Numbered from the stretch's first letter, positions 1 to 11,815 are shown. The stretch is 64,000 nt of DNA from Pachyseris speciosa (GCA_016490735.1 JAEMWC010000658.1:166001-230000); one strand, 5' to 3'. Numbers and translations are program-made. The notes: generated from the letters alone by a model not told the origin.

Positions 1-313
1 ATCTATTCTTGTAACATATACCATTTATCACATTTTCAATATGGTACTTCCGATGATATACAGATTTTCGCTTTATTTTATACATATTACTGTGAAAATC
101 AATGTACTCCTTATAATAATCATAACCATGGACTGAACCACAATTTAGACAAACATTTTCACCATCATCGTTAAACATTCTCTGATTATCACAGCACGGT
201 TCATTTTTAACACTATGTTCTGCTATTTTCTGATCACAAAAAGGACATGTTATATAATTTTCTACTTCAATCAAATATTCATGAATATCTGAATTACACA
301 GGCCATTTACCAT
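1..313 (-). CDS. Partial VLTF3-like zinc-ribbon protein of a second Polinton-like element
   Basis: The minus strand is open from an ATG at 311-313 to the window edge, about 104 codons, so the C-terminus is missing. It has a zinc ribbon of two CxxC knuckles (TCPFCD and CLNCGSVHGYDY) followed by a basic tract ending KSVYHRKYHIEN. A hand alignment shows it is a clear homologue of the gene at 46984-47547, with the same order of motifs and roughly two thirds identical residues. That family resembles the poxvirus-type late transcription factor VLTF3 (zinc ribbon, then a YHRxxH helix). It would be a late-gene transcription factor of a viral element that continues to the left. The two copies are diverged, so they belong to different elements or lineages. 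Function is inference; homology between the copies is seen directly. Confidence 0.7.
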   Translation of the reverse strand, partial: MVNGLCNSDIHEYLIEVENYITCPFCDQKIAEHSVKNEPCCDNQRMFNDDGENVCLNCGSVHGYDYYKEYIDFHSNMYKIKRKSVYHRKYHIENVINGICYKNR

Positions 314-770
314 CTGGCTACCTGACCTGATTTGAGAGGGCTTTTCCAAGGCCCGAAGATTTCTTTCTTTAGTCATTCTCCATTTTACCTGAAGCGATAT
401 TTCTTTAAATGATTTTCACATTCTAGAGTACTTAAGTAGATGACCTTGACCTTGACAGTACCCATTATTGCCGAGACTATTGAAATTAGCCGTTTCTCCA
501 GGAATACTGTTGATTTATACTCATTACTCCCGAGACTATTGAAATCAGCCGTTTCTCCAGGAATACTGTTGATTTATAACTCAAGTACTATTTTTCCGAG
601 AAAGTTACGTATGGTAATTTTCCGAGAAATTGACCTTGGAAAATGCGCTAGCTCATACATGATGTGTGAACCATGCCTGATTCCACATGATGTATGAATT
701 ATGAAAAATTTGACCTTGGAAAATTGGTAGAAAATGCGTTGTTGTGGAAAATGCGCTAGGACCCCCAAGT
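314..770. repeat. Tandem-repeat leader or terminus of the left Polinton-like element
   Basis: Two copies of a unit of about 59 bases (starting CGAGACTATTGAAAT, at 472 and 531) lie just upstream of the partial gene. Short motifs then recur: TTTTCCGAGAAA near 593 and 618, and TGACCTTGGAAAA at 631 and 711. Their position matches the repeated leader in front of the related gene at 46984, although the sequences differ. The outer boundary of the element is not visible. Confidence 0.45.
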
Positions 771-1174
771 ACTATACTACTTATATTAATAAAGGGAACG
801 CACCTTTTGTGAGGGAATGCAAAGGGAACACAAAGGAAACGCACAAACGGGGCTTAATACGGCTAAACATATACTACTAAAATCTTTTCGGAGGTGAATG
901 TGGGTCTCTACTTTGCCGTATTTTCTTACGTACACCTTTCGTTGTTTTCTAATGTGTAATGTTATTTCTGCCCAGCGAGACCACTAAGTATTGCTGTGCC
1001 CTGAAGCGGCCACTAATGCGCGGAGACTGGAAACGAATCTGTGGAAAACTATCCTGCGCTGCTCCTAAGCCTCCAAAAACCTGTCTTAGACTACAAGTAC
1101 ACGGTCTCTATTTCAGTGTTTTCAATACATATATAGCAGAAGTTCCCTTTGTTTTCGCTAAAAGAACATTTTAG
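771..1174. other. No gene seen
   Basis: I see no credible coding region, RNA gene or clear repeat in this stretch. Confidence 0.4.
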
Positions 1175-1419
1175 ACAATCATGGACAAAAGGGTTGACAC
1201 ATTTGAGCAAAATAATCGCTTTCTATCAGCTTCCTTCCGTGATTGAAAAAACCTCTTTTTTGTCGACAGCCAAGTCCCCCTCTCCTACTTCTCAATGTTG
1301 AAATACACTCCGTGGATACTGGCTCTTGATTACAACATTGAAAAGGGGAGAGGGGGTCGAAATGTGCGAATTGGAAAACTCACGCGTTGAACGAACAAGG
1401 TTTTTTTGTCCATGATTGT
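1175..1419. mobile_element. Small inverted-repeat element (MITE)
   Basis: The ends are inverted copies: ACAATCATGGACAAAA at 1175 and TTTTGTCCATGATTGT ending at 1419. A second inner inverted pair (cccctctcc at about 1279 and ggggagaggggg at about 1344) makes the element foldable. There is no coding capacity. The superfamily is not determined, because no target-site duplication is obvious. Confidence 0.6.
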
Positions 1420-1794
1420 AGCTACATGCAACATTCCGACTATTACCAGACGCTGTTCGCCTGAGAACGGCGACATCTGACTGGATACACCTATACCGAC
1501 CGTTACCCGAAGCTCTTCGACTGAGATACGAAATTCAATCGCTTCAAAAGTGATCAGACAATTTGACAACTTTGACTATAAACGCCAAATCTGAAGAGAG
1601 GTAAGAGAGATTTTCATAACACTTTTCGCTGCTTCTGGTGAAAGGCGTGCACAGAATATAAGCAAATTTATTTTCATTGAAAGTCAAATACAATTCTGGT
1701 CGAGTACTTCAACAAAGGCCTTGATTAAAAGCTCACAGAAAGCGATAAAAAATATTTTATTTGCGGCAGATTTATAACACGTGCTAGGCAACCA
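1420..1794. other. No gene seen
   Basis: Short similar phrases recur at 1439-1540 (ctgttcgcctgaga and ctcttcgactgaga), perhaps an old local duplication. Nothing else was recognised. Confidence 0.3.
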
Positions 1795-3986
1795 GACGAG
1801 GGTCGAGGGTAACTAGTCGAGGGTCGAGGGTAAATGGTCGAGGGTCGAGGGTAACTAGTCGAGGGTCGAGGGTAAATGGTCGAGGGTCGAGGGTAACTAG
1901 TCGAGGGTCGAAAAAATTCTTCACAATTATTGAAAAAATTTTTTCTGAACGTCGTCAAATCAAAATTTCATATAGGCTTGTGTTTACATGAGTTTTCGGT
2001 GCCTGTTTTCGTCGCGTGCTTGTCATATTTGTGTTCGTGATCGATTCCTGTGTTGTCAATAACGTTTACATATTTCCCACGGACTGTAAAACAAAACGAG
2101 AAAAAGAAATGTAAGTTAAATAGCGGTCAAAGCGGAAAAACCAACAACAAATTACGAGAGACACCCCGTAAGCAACAACAAAAAAAAAAGGCATTTGTGA
2201 TTTAAAAGTGTAGTATAGTATTTCAATAAATCAATGTGGAACCTATCAAAGTGCATTGTTCGCTGTGATGTGGTATGAACAGACTTAGTTCAACTACAAA
2301 CTGAGTTGTTCTTCAGTGTATCATGCAAGAACAAAATTGTCATGTTAGACTACAGTAACGGTTTTACATTTCTTGTACTCTTATTTATACTACTCGCAAA
2401 AGACATAAAGACGTTCTTACCTGACACTCAGCCCGTGCATGTGTTTAGTATGTTCTTAAAATTTTGGTTAATTTCAGCCTGAACGTTCTTATAAAAAAGG
2501 TTCTTACCGTAAGAGCTCTATTAAGCCCCCGTCTCTGTTAACCCCCCTTCTCTCTAATAAGCCCCTCGTTTGGAAGTCGGTTTTTGTAATAAGCCTCCCA
2601 CCCCCTCTCTAATAAACTTCCTGCCCCCCTTTAGGAGATGAGATTCTGTAATTAGTCCCTCCTATTCTCTCTTACGAAATACACTTCATGCGGCCCAGTT
2701 GGTTTGTTTTTAAATAAATATGCACTGAAACACGTAATTTACTGTTTGGTGATCTGTATTGAATCTAAAGTTTCACTGCAGTTGTTTGAGTTTTATACAA
2801 AAACTATTTTACGACGAAAATGGCGTGTTTGAGATTTGAAATAAGCCCCCCCTTCCCTATTAAGGCCCCCTCTCTAATTCACCCCCCCCCCCCCCTCCCT
2901 GAAATTAAAGGTATTTTCCGATTAGGACAGATGCCAATTAACTCCGCCTATCCCGCCTTGGTAGAGCCTACTGCGTGTTGATTTTTTATTATTTTAAAAT
3001 ATGTATTTTCCCCCATCCAAACTACCCTTCGCAATTAAATGTCTTTATCGAGCGGCCGACATCACTCTTGCCATTAAAATGCGAACGGGGAAGTTCTAAA
3101 AAAATTGTATTCTGCTCTAAAATGATGTAAAAATAAAAAAAACAAACAAACAAAAAAAAAAAAAAAAAAAAAGGACGCGATTTGAAGCACTTGCTGCAGG
3201 AAAAGAACCCAGTAAATTTTCTTTTGCGCAGATATGTTATCTTTACAATTATCTGGACGTCATAAATCAATCTGGTTTTGACAGTTTGTTGTGCAAGTGC
3301 CGACGAAGCGACGGTGATTACAGCATTTCGCATAAAACAAGTAATTGTTCCCTATGGTTAATTGCGCAAGCTTTACCCAGAATCATTAAAAGCTGCTTCA
3401 ATTCATTTGGTGATGGCTCTAAATCTCTTTTTAAAGATCTTAGCCGTTTTCTTACGACCAACAGCTAAAAAAATAAAACTTATTTTCCCGCGCTGTGTCC
3501 AGGTCTTAGATCAACCAAAAGCCCCGAGACATGAAGACGGCAAGTAATATCTTTTAAATCACAAATGCCTTTTCTTTGTTGCTTAAGGGGTGTCTCTCGT
3601 AATTGGTTGTTGGTTTTTCCGCTTTGACCGCTATTTAACTTGTGTTCCTTTTTTTCGTTTTGTTTTACAGTCCGTGGGGAATATGTAAACGTTATTGACA
3701 ACATAGGAATCGATCACGAACACAAATATGACAAGTACGTGGCGAAAACAGGCCCCGAAAACTCATGTAAACTCAAGCCTATATGAAATTTTGATTTGAC
3801 GACATTCAGAAATAATTTTCCAATAATTTTGAAGAATTTATTCGACCCTCGACTAGTTACCCTCGACCCTCGACCATTTACCCTCGACCCTCGACTAGTT
3901 ACCCTCGACCCTCGACCATTTACCCTCGACCCTCGACTAGTTACCCTCGACCCTCGACTGGTTACCCTCGACCCTCGACCCTCGTC
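1795..3986. mobile_element. 2.2-kb non-autonomous transposon with ~430-bp terminal inverted repeats
   Basis: The segment 1795-2210 recurs in reverse complement at 3550-3986. Each terminal repeat has an outer array of CGAGGGTCGAGGGTAACTAGT-type units (1795-1915 and 3842-3986) and an inner unique part that contains matching stretches such as GGCATTTGTGATTTAAA. The outermost bases are GACGAGGG on both sides. The 1.3-kb interior has no credible protein. It carries a pyrimidine-rich zone with repeated TAAGCCCC phrases (2515-2900), a C homopolymer (about 2882-2896) and an A homopolymer (about 3151-3171). Open frames across the arrays are low-complexity artefacts. No clear target-site duplication was found. 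Confidence 0.75.
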
Positions 3987-4834
3987 CAAAAGGCAAACTC
4001 CCAGACTGATCATATCTCATTCGGCAGATCCCATCACGAAATCGGCTGATATTTCAGAGCAACGTTTCGAGATTTCTTTGCCAGCTTATAAGAAAAATTT
4101 GTTGTACCCTTTCTGCTACAATGTTAACATTAACTAACAGAACTTATTCTAAGGTGAGCAAGAAAGTAGTTTTTGAGTTTATTTCACACTGCATTGCAGT
4201 TGAAAGCCGAGCAGCAATTTGCATATCCATGTTTATCTGAGCTTTGTGATAAAAATCTTATGTATTTGGTAACAAAAACTAACAGTAAGGCAGAGTTAGC
4301 GAAATTCAAAACAAGTAATTATCTGGATGAAAATGGTTGTGGTAAATGTTCGCAATTACTGTATACTGTCTGTAATTATAAATGAACTGGCGGAAGTTGA
4401 GAAAGCGACAAGTGAAAGCATGTTTCATGATGTTCGCTGTATCCGAGCGAATATTTGGTTGAATTGCGCCGGTTTCAAGTAAAGTTTAGATTTGCTCGCG
4501 GTAAAATGATTCTACTGATTTTTCCACTCAGTGGTTCAAATAATGACTTCAACAGACGTTGATTTTGACTTGGTACCACTACCTTGAAGCAATTATGTGA
4601 AGTAATTACATGTGCATTCTGTACATTGTATACCTTTGAATGGACTTTTCAGCCTTCTTTATTCTAAATAGCCAATTACCTAGCTACTAGATCAGTTGTT
4701 GTTGTTTTTTATGTATATAGTACTGTCGTATCCCACAGATGTAGCTCTTGGGCTACCTTTTTTTTTTTTTAATATATTTACCAAATCAACTTTTGTAGTC
4801 ACTGGACGTGAAATCAGACATCACAGCAATTGTA
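3987..4834. other. No gene seen
   Basis: A plus frame of about 70 codons at 4173-4385 has no recognisable family. A short tract near 4785-4818 recurs inverted near 12465-12500, which suggests a dispersed repeat. Confidence 0.3.
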
Positions 4835-5151
4835 ACTGCCGGAATTCAAGCACGTGCCCCATGGACGGAAAATGCAACGACCAAAACATCATTTACCAAG
4901 CTGAGGTCACGACATCAACCTCAAGACAGACATACATTGGACTTTGTGACACAACTTTCAAGTTAACATACACAAACCATGTATGCTCATTTAGGAACGA
5001 ACGGTATAAACACACAACCGAGTTAAGTAAATATATTTGGAACCTAAAGGATAAGAATATTATCTACAACATCAAATGGCGTAAGCTAAAACAGGCCCGG
5101 TCATATCCAAATGTAAACAAGCGTTTTAATTTGTGTTTATGGGAAAAATAA
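4835..5151 (+). pseudogene. Penelope-like element, GIY-YIG endonuclease end
   Basis: The reading frame encodes the C-terminal endonuclease of a Penelope-like retroelement. There is a Cys-rich lead (CPMDGKC), then IIYQAEV and TYIGLCD matching the GIY and YIG elements, then a His and the [10 protein letters not shown] segment typical of these nucleases, ending in a CLWEK-like tail. The reverse transcriptase that should precede it is absent, so this is a 5'-truncated copy. In the family the domain nicks target DNA for insertion. Upstream codons back to 4696 run through a T homopolymer and look non-coding. Confidence 0.75.
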
Positions 5152-5560
5152 TTCATTATATGTAAACCCGAAATGTCAACACTAAACAATAGAAGCGAAC
5201 TGGTATCTACGTGTAGACATTCCAAGAAATTCCTCTTAAAGACAGTGCTCGCTTAGATTAACCAATCATATCCGTCTACGTGTCACGCCGCTGGGCATTC
5301 TTCTGTATTTTCAAATTTTGTGTATATTCTTATGTATCCTTTTTTTTTAGGGCAGTTGCCTGATGATTGCTTCGCAAGAAGCATGAAACTCTGAGTAGCA
5401 ATAAATGTCTTCGACCAAATAATCCAACTCTGAAAATATATATGTGTGTGTGTGTGTGTGTGTGTCTTTGTCACATTGACAACTATGAACAAAAGAAATT
5501 TTATATTAACTCTATCTTAACCATATGTTTGTGCCATCATTTTACTATCTCTGTGTTTAA
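5152..5560 (+). repeat. Penelope-like 3' region with hairpin and TG microsatellite
   Basis: Downstream of the GIY-YIG frame lies a 6-bp hairpin with a GCAA loop (TGCTTCGCAAGAAGCA, about 5368-5383), then a (TG)n tract at about 5442-5465. This fits the 3' part of the same retroelement; the exact end is unclear. Confidence 0.45.
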
Positions 5561-5654
5561 TTCACTTTTCAGTTGAAATTATCAATATTTTATCCAGGGA
5601 AAGTCCATGCTGTAATAAATTAAGGATTGTAGTAAAGTTGAAGTAGAAAGAAAG

Positions 5655-5656
<2 letters not shown>

Positions 5657-5692
<36 letters not shown>

Positions 5693-5716
5693 GTTGTTGT
5701 TGTTGTTGTTGTTGCT
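5657..5716. repeat. ATT-to-GTT trinucleotide microsatellite
   Basis: An uninterrupted run of ATT units changes directly to GTT units. Confidence 0.9.
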
Positions 5717-6028
5717 GTCCTAAACAGGATCAGGGTTTCAAACCCCCAGCGGCAATCTTATACGCAAACGCGGGGATATATGGACATTTTACATATCTTT
5801 GCATTTGTTACCAAAGGCAATTTTCAAAACATCCAAACCCCTCACTTCCTGTCGCCGCTGCCCTATGAGCCAGCTCTACTCCATCTCGGAAAAAGTCACG
5901 TGATGACGCCAAGCTAAACGGACGCGGCTCCGAGCTCTCTCCAAGAAATTTTCAAGAAAACGTTCCTCAATATACTTTTACTATGATAGTTTAATAACTT
6001 CTTAGGTATATTAATTGTTGACAAGCGA

Positions 6029-6385
6029 GTGTCTGCTAGACTGACAAGGTCTAAAGCAAAGCAGCGAACTGAAATGCCAGATACTGAAGCGAAGTTAGAC
6101 GCAGTACTTGCAAAGATGGACGACTTGCTCGCCGCTAAAGACGAACAAAAGTCGAAGTTGAACGCCATCGTGCTGAAGTTAGAGAGTCTGGAAAAAAGTC
6201 AAAAGGAAACTGCTCAAGATGTCAGCGAACTGAAAGAAAGTTATAAGATTTTAGACCACGATGTGACCGGGATTAAAAGCGCTCTTGCAGAGAAGGCGAA
6301 CCGCAAAGAAAAAGACACCCTCAACAGAAAAATTGATGACTTGGAGAACAGGTCCAAGAGGAACAATGTAGTTATATGGGGTTGA
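6029..6385 (+). pseudogene. LINE ORF1 (coiled coil plus start of RRM)
   Basis: This is the N-terminal part of an L1-type ORF1, the RNA-binding chaperone of the element. Residues from about 20 to 100 form a long heptad-type coiled coil rich in Lys and Glu. They are followed by LENRSKRNNVVIWG, the conserved run into the RNA-recognition fold. A TGA then stops the frame, and the remainder of the RRM is lost in a deletion that joins ORF1 to the middle of ORF2 near 6430-6470. The first codon that fits is GTG at 6029 or the ATG a few codons later; no upstream ATG is visible. Confidence 0.75.
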
Positions 6386-6463
6386 AAGGAGGGCGCCGAA
6401 AAATATGTTATCAACTCTATAGATTAATTGCAAAATGAATCAGTCTACACACATTTGGGGCTT

Positions 6464-7403
6464 AAAAAATCCAACATTGCAAAGCTATACAGGGGGGCGT
6501 TGTTCACCTTTCATATTTTGTCGTCTAGATTACTGGCTAATATCTGATAAATTACATGATTTGGTAACTAAGGTTGATATCATACCTTCGATCAAAACAG
6601 ACCATTCCGCTATATTTCTCGAACGTAAAGAAGTCGAATCAAGTGGTAGAGGAGCCGGCTTCTGGAAACTAAACACTTCTTTATTGGCAAATGAAAATTA
6701 TAAACATATGATAACAAACAATTTACCGACCTGGCTGGAAGCAGGTAAAGATATACATGATCCCAGACTCTTGTGGGATTGGATCAAGTTTAATATAAGG
6801 TCAAACTCCATCATATTCTCGAAACAAATAGCTTCTATTCGACGGAAACAAGAGGAAGAATTAAATATTAAACGTTATCAGGAGGCAGTCCTAATGTTTC
6901 AAACAAATCCTTGTAATATTACGCGTCTGGCACTAGAAAAATGTAAGCAAGACCTTGAAGCACTGTACGAGGACAAAGTAGAAGGGATTATACTACGCAC
7001 AAGAGCTCGATGGCAGGAACATGGTGAAAAGAATAGCAAATATTTCTTAAATCTTGAGAAACGAAACCATGTGAAAAAGCACGTAAGAAAGCTGCACATT
7101 AGCGGTGTAATTTCAACTGATCCCTTTATGATTATGGATTCACAACACAACTTTTATATGAACTTATATCGTAGTAGAAATGTTAATCTAGATAATGCAG
7201 AATCATCGATTTTCTTCGATGGTCCAAATTTACCCAGTATTTCACAGGAGTTGAGAATATTATGTGAAGGTAAAATCAGAACTACGGAGGAGTACCAGAA
7301 AGTTCTCAAAACGTTTCCATTCCATCTGCAAAAACGCCTAGCAACGACGAGATACCCATTGAATTTTACAACACCTTCTCGCCATTACTTAGTGATATTT
7401 TGA
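6464..7403 (+). pseudogene. LINE ORF2, endonuclease end and linker
   Basis: The frame begins inside the last part of an apurinic-type endonuclease (RLDYWLISD and then KTDHSAIFLE, the conserved SDHxxI element with Thr in place of Ser). It continues through the Trp-rich linker (GFWKLNTSLL, LLWDWIKFNIR) and the KNSKYFLNLEKRNHVKK block common to L1/Tx1 ORF2. The first ~150 residues of the nuclease, including its catalytic Asn, Glu and first Asp, are missing. The frame ends at 7403, overlapping the reverse transcriptase frame by 4 bases. Confidence 0.75.
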
Positions 7404-8623
7404 TTGATTCCTTGAATGAAGCTTTTATGAAGAAGGAAATGTCCCCATCTCAAAGACAAGCAGTGATTACTCTTATTGAGAAACAGGACAAGGATAGGGC
7501 TTACTTGGAAAATTGGAGACCAATCTCCTTGACTAACGTCGACGCCAAAATCGCGTCCAAAGTTATAGCGACCCGCATTGTTGTCTTATTGGAAATCATT
7601 CATATTAATCAAACTGGGTACGTGTCAGGTCGCTACATAGGAGAAGTCGCAAAATCAAGTCACGACATAATGGACTACACGAAAATTTATGATATTCCTG
7701 GATTGCTACTTTCTATAGATTTTGAGAAAGCGTTTGACACTTTGGAGTGGAATTTTATGTTCAAATGCCTAGAAGCCTTTGGAATTGGTCCCAGTCTTAC
7801 AAGATGGGTAGAAACCTTTTACAGTAGCATAAGTTGTATTATCAATAATGGAACGTTCTCAGATAGCTTTGAAATAAATCGAGGGGTAAGGCAGGGAGAC
7901 CCTCTTTCTCCTTACTTGTTTATCATTGCTGTGGAACTATTAGCAGTCGCTATTCGCTCATTTTCAGAAATAAAGGGAATCAAAATAGATTCAAAAGAAT
8001 TCAAACTGGTGCAGTACGCAGATGATTTAACAGCTTTTGTGTCGGATATTAGATCTGCTCAAAACCTTTTTAAGTTACTTGATCAATTCGAAAAATGTTC
8101 TGGCCTAAAGTTGAATTTTACAAAAACTGAAGCAATGTGGATTGGCTCCTCCCGTAACAACACCGAAACACCTCTAGCTTTGAAATGGCGTAAAACTGTA
8201 AAAGCTTTAGGAGTTGACTTTAGTTACAATAACGAAGAATCAGTTCAAAAGAATTTCTACGATAATCTCAGAGGAATCAAATCTCAGATACGCTGATGGA
8301 GTTGATGAGACCTCTCCCTGTTTGGTAAAGTCACAATTATTAAGAGTTTATTACTTCCGAAAGTTTTATAAGTCTCGCCAATTCTTCCTTCTCCTTTGGA
8401 GTTCATAAAGGCTTTTCAAACAATTATATATAATTTTCTTTGGAAGGGTCCTGATAAAATCGCCAGGACAGCAGTAATAAATGATTTCGAATTTGGTGGC
8501 CTAAAGCTAACTGATCTGACAACGTCAATTTCTTCACTCCGAATTTCATGGATCGGAAGATTTTTAAGCGATAATTTTTATCCCTGGAAAGCGTATCTAA
8601 TATATAGATTTAGCCAATGCTAA
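7400..8623 (+). pseudogene. LINE ORF2, reverse transcriptase
   Basis: This part carries the polymerase motifs in order: NWRPISLTNVD, then IDFEKAFDTLEW (motif A), GVRQGDPLSPYLF (motif B), and QYADDLTAF (motif C with the YADD catalytic pair). It runs open to 8296, shifts frame near 8290-8396, and resumes with the thumb-like segment NFLWKGPDKIARTAV and GGLKLTDL up to about 8615. There the following sequence is interrupted by the insertion at 8625-10530. The enzyme would copy LINE RNA into DNA at the nicked target. It is inactive as written. Confidence 0.85.
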
Positions 8624-8624
8624 A

Positions 8625-9243
8625 AGCGGAGCTCCACGATTATTATTATTTTTCACTGGTATTGAGCAACACCGCATAGCTTTCCTTGCGGCAATATTTT
8701 TTCTTTAGAGCAGTCAACAGGAATTGACTGCGGTTCAAGAACCTCAAAACATTACAAGACAACAATACAGTCGACACGTGTGTTGGACAAGGATGTTTGA
8801 AGGTTTAGCCACCTCTCTCAATAGTGCATTAATTGGCTTTCCATGTTTGATCACAGACGTCGAAAAACATGTACATGTTCATCCAAAATTTCGCATTACG
8901 AACAAATTTTTGATCGTTTAACCACCCCAACAAACAAATCGTGCACAAACGGTAAGAAGCAACCAAATGAACCACATATGGCGAAAATTTCAGCGATAAT
9001 ATGCAAAAATCATTGTTTGGACTCACTTGGTCCGGTGTTTGGTCAAACATTGTTTTCCGTTTAGCCACCAAATGTACGCGTTATGTGTGACAAACACAAT
9101 GCTGGATGAAAATGTTTGATCTTTTAGCCGAGGCTTAACAAACACATTTCGTAGTACGTTAAGCTTAGACATAAGCTTAAGTGTCGTAGAAAAAAGAAAA
9201 AGGAAAACAATCCTGATAGTTTGGATAGGTAATCGCATGGGGC

Positions 9244-9283
<40 letters not shown>

Positions 9284-10530
9284 ATTTGCTGAAATTGCCC
9301 TCATCGCGCAAAACATAAGTGATACTTAACGAGGACTCATTGCGATTACGTGTTAATAACATAAGGACAAACGTTTCTTTCAGTTCTTAAGACTATATAG
9401 AAACACAGATGTCGAAAAAAGTATACATTCAGCCAAGCGGGGGATAACACTCGTTCGCTTGCAAAACAACAAACAAACAATTCGACTAGCTACTTCTTTG
9501 TGTCCAAAACGAGTAGATTGTTATTTATATCCAGTCGAGACAAAAATACAAGTTCCCTTCCTGAACAAAAGTAAAAACGACTAAACCAAATGCTAAGCTT
9601 CAATTTATTTAAGTTACCTGTGTTGTCGAGCTTTCTACCACTTGAAAATACGCATCGATCCACTTTAGTAAAAACACGCATCTACAAAAATAGCAAACAG
9701 TTTGTCCAAAGAAAGAACTTCTTCCACCAAGTTTGAGCTACTCGTTCCTCCCATTAATGCCGGTGAATTGTTGAGTGAACTTTGTTGATTGAACTTTCTT
9801 GGGGAGCTGCAAGATGCCGCGGTAAAGCGAACAAGCCCTTGAAGCGTTAATTCATTTTGTTTTTCAACCACACAATCCGGGTACCATACAAGTGGATCCA
9901 AAATTTAAGAATTTCCTGAGAAAAATATTTCCTCTTCCATTTTATCACTTGAAAATTCACCTTCCGGATTATCTTTTAAGTAGTTCTTGATTTTTATACC
10001 TTTCAAAGGAGATGAAGTTATTTTGCTCAAAATGAAGAAACCAACTGAATGTGAAATCTCGAGCCGCAGAAAGCCCGCGAAAAATGAAGCCTCGTTTTGG
10101 CTTGGGTGTCTAGTTTAGGTTAAGTTAACCTGACTTGAGCCTGCGATTCAATCGAAAACCATTACCTGGTCAGTGGTCAACTTAAAAAAAAAACAGCTGA
10201 CCTTAATGAGTTATAAACTTGAGTCACGTGATACTGGTTAGCGCAAACCTTGTTTTGACAGCTCTCCATTGGCCATGACACGGATGCCCTATATCAAAGA
10301 TGTACGCTGTAAACTAGGTGATCAGCTGGAGTATGGCCGCCATGTTGGCCGCCATGTTGGAATATTAATGATTATTATTAGGATATTATTAATCATTGGG
10401 CAACGTCGTCGTCGTCGTGCGCGCCCACGAGCAATACTGCTAGCCATTTTTACGATGAGAAAAGCAGTTGGCGGGTTTCTATAAGTATGGTGCTCCGCTT
10501 GCTGGCCCTTAGGGCCGCTGGAGCTCCGCT
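8625..10530. mobile_element. 1.9-kb insertion, repeat family copy 1
   Basis: The block interrupts LINE ORF2 between codons for adjacent conserved positions. Its ends are inverted AGCGGAGCTCC (8625-8635) and GGAGCTCCGCT (10520-10530). The same family recurs in direct orientation at about 30110-31935 and as a fragment at 33884-34035; shared text includes ACTGGTATTGAGCAAC near the start and CAACAAACAAATCG near 8926. There is no long reading frame, so it is non-autonomous. It inserted after the LINE. Confidence 0.65.
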
Positions 10531-10535
10531 ATTAC

Positions 10536-11580
10536 ATTTACTAAAACCTTTTGGTGGAGAATTTTTCTTCATTGTGATTACTATATTGATGACTATATTT
10601 TCCCAATATTTTATAAGGATATGTTACATTGGTGGTCAGATTTTCGATCTAGATTCAACCTTGTAAGTCCACGTGAAGCAATCATTTGGAACAATCATAA
10701 CATTAGAGTAAACAGTAAACCTATATTTTATAATAATTATAATAGCGCGAACATTGTTCTTTTAAGCGACTTAAAATTTGATTTGAGTAATACAGAGTCC
10801 TTTAATCTTGCAAAACATAATGGTTTAAAAGATTCCAACTTTCTCACCTGGACTGGTGTTCGTTACGCTGTACCAAGTCATCTAAGAATTCGAAGCCATG
10901 AAGTTATTAAAGATCATGTCAGATCACTGAAATTTAAAATTAGTGAGAAAACGTTTGATCCAGCACTTAGCAAATCTAGGGATTTCTACGGTCTGCTTAT
11001 ATCGTGTAAGGCGACAGAGTCCAGAGGCTTCACAAAGTTGAAATCTAAATTTTCTATTGATGATACGGAAACAAAAAAGGTCTTCTCATTAATAAGGTCC
11101 TGTATCTGTGAAACATATGTGCAATGCTTTCAGTTCAAAATACTGAATGACATTTTATTCGCAAATTCCGCTTAGCTAAGATAGGTTTAATACGAAGCGA
11201 TCCGTTTGCACTTTTTGAAACACTGGTGTCGAAACAACTGATCATTTATTCTTTTATTGTGTTCACTCACGTGCATTTTGGGAAGAATTTGAATCTTATT
11301 GGTTCGCTATAGACAAAGAACAAAGGAAACTCGAGCTAAAGGCTATTTTAGTTGGTGTCACAGATATTAAATGTTCTCAGTTTAACTACTTAATCGTTTT
11401 AGGTAAGCTAGATTTTTGGAACTGCCGTAGGAGTAACAGTCTTCCTTTTTTCTCTTCCTATAAGGAACTAGTTAAAAGAAAATATGAAACTGAACGTCAC
11501 ATTGCTGCTAAGTACAATAATAGCAAGGTGCTAGAAGCTAAGTGGAAACCCGTTCTGCATTGTAATTCGCTATTTACATA
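10536..11580 (+). pseudogene. LINE ORF2, C-terminal region
   Basis: ORF2 resumes after the insertion with a KPFGGEFFF-type segment, a frame shift near 10568, then an open stretch 10621-11175 (LHWWSDFR, WTGVRYAVPSHLR). A further shift leads to a Cys/His-containing tail (11180-11580) ending in KWKPVL. It is followed by the 3' untranslated region and poly-A. Confidence 0.7.
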
Positions 11581-11815
11581 GGTGTGTAATCAGAAAAAGA
11601 AAAACAAAAACAAAAAACAAACTGTAAAAGTAGTGTAAAAATTGTACTCTAAGGAAGTATTGTATAGTACATGTAGTAGGAGCCCATTCATGGGCTCCTG
11701 ATAGTAAGTAGTATAAGTAACATATCGTTAGTGGTATTGTAAGTAGTGTTTGTCTTTTTCGTGTTGCAACAAAAAAAATTGGAAAGAAAAAAAAAAAAAA
11801 AGCTCTACTCCATCT

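Larger units (their letters stand above)
5887..11800 (+). mobile_element. L1/Tx1-type LINE with 15-bp target-site duplication
   Basis: The 15-mer AGCTCTACTCCATCT occurs at 5872-5886 and again at 11801-11815, immediately after a poly-A tail, so the whole block is one target-primed retrotransposition event. Inside are an L1-type ORF1 remnant, an ORF2 lacking most of its endonuclease, a reverse transcriptase with YADD, and a C-terminal region. All are broken by stops and frame shifts. A later 1.9-kb insertion (8625-10530) splits ORF2. The perfect duplication suggests insertion of an already damaged template, or moderate age with a well-preserved flank. Confidence 0.85.

Noticed and set aside
1725..4137. 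CRISPR-like array or repetitive proteins in the CGAGGGT tracts
   Set aside because: Units are contiguous without unique spacers, occur as inverted ends of a transposon, and the frames are low-complexity by-products.
5351..5400. Hammerhead ribozyme in the Penelope-like 3' region
   Set aside because: CTGATGA, a 6-bp hairpin and GAAAC are present, but I could not find a matching stem I/III or a convincing cleavage triplet in the right place.
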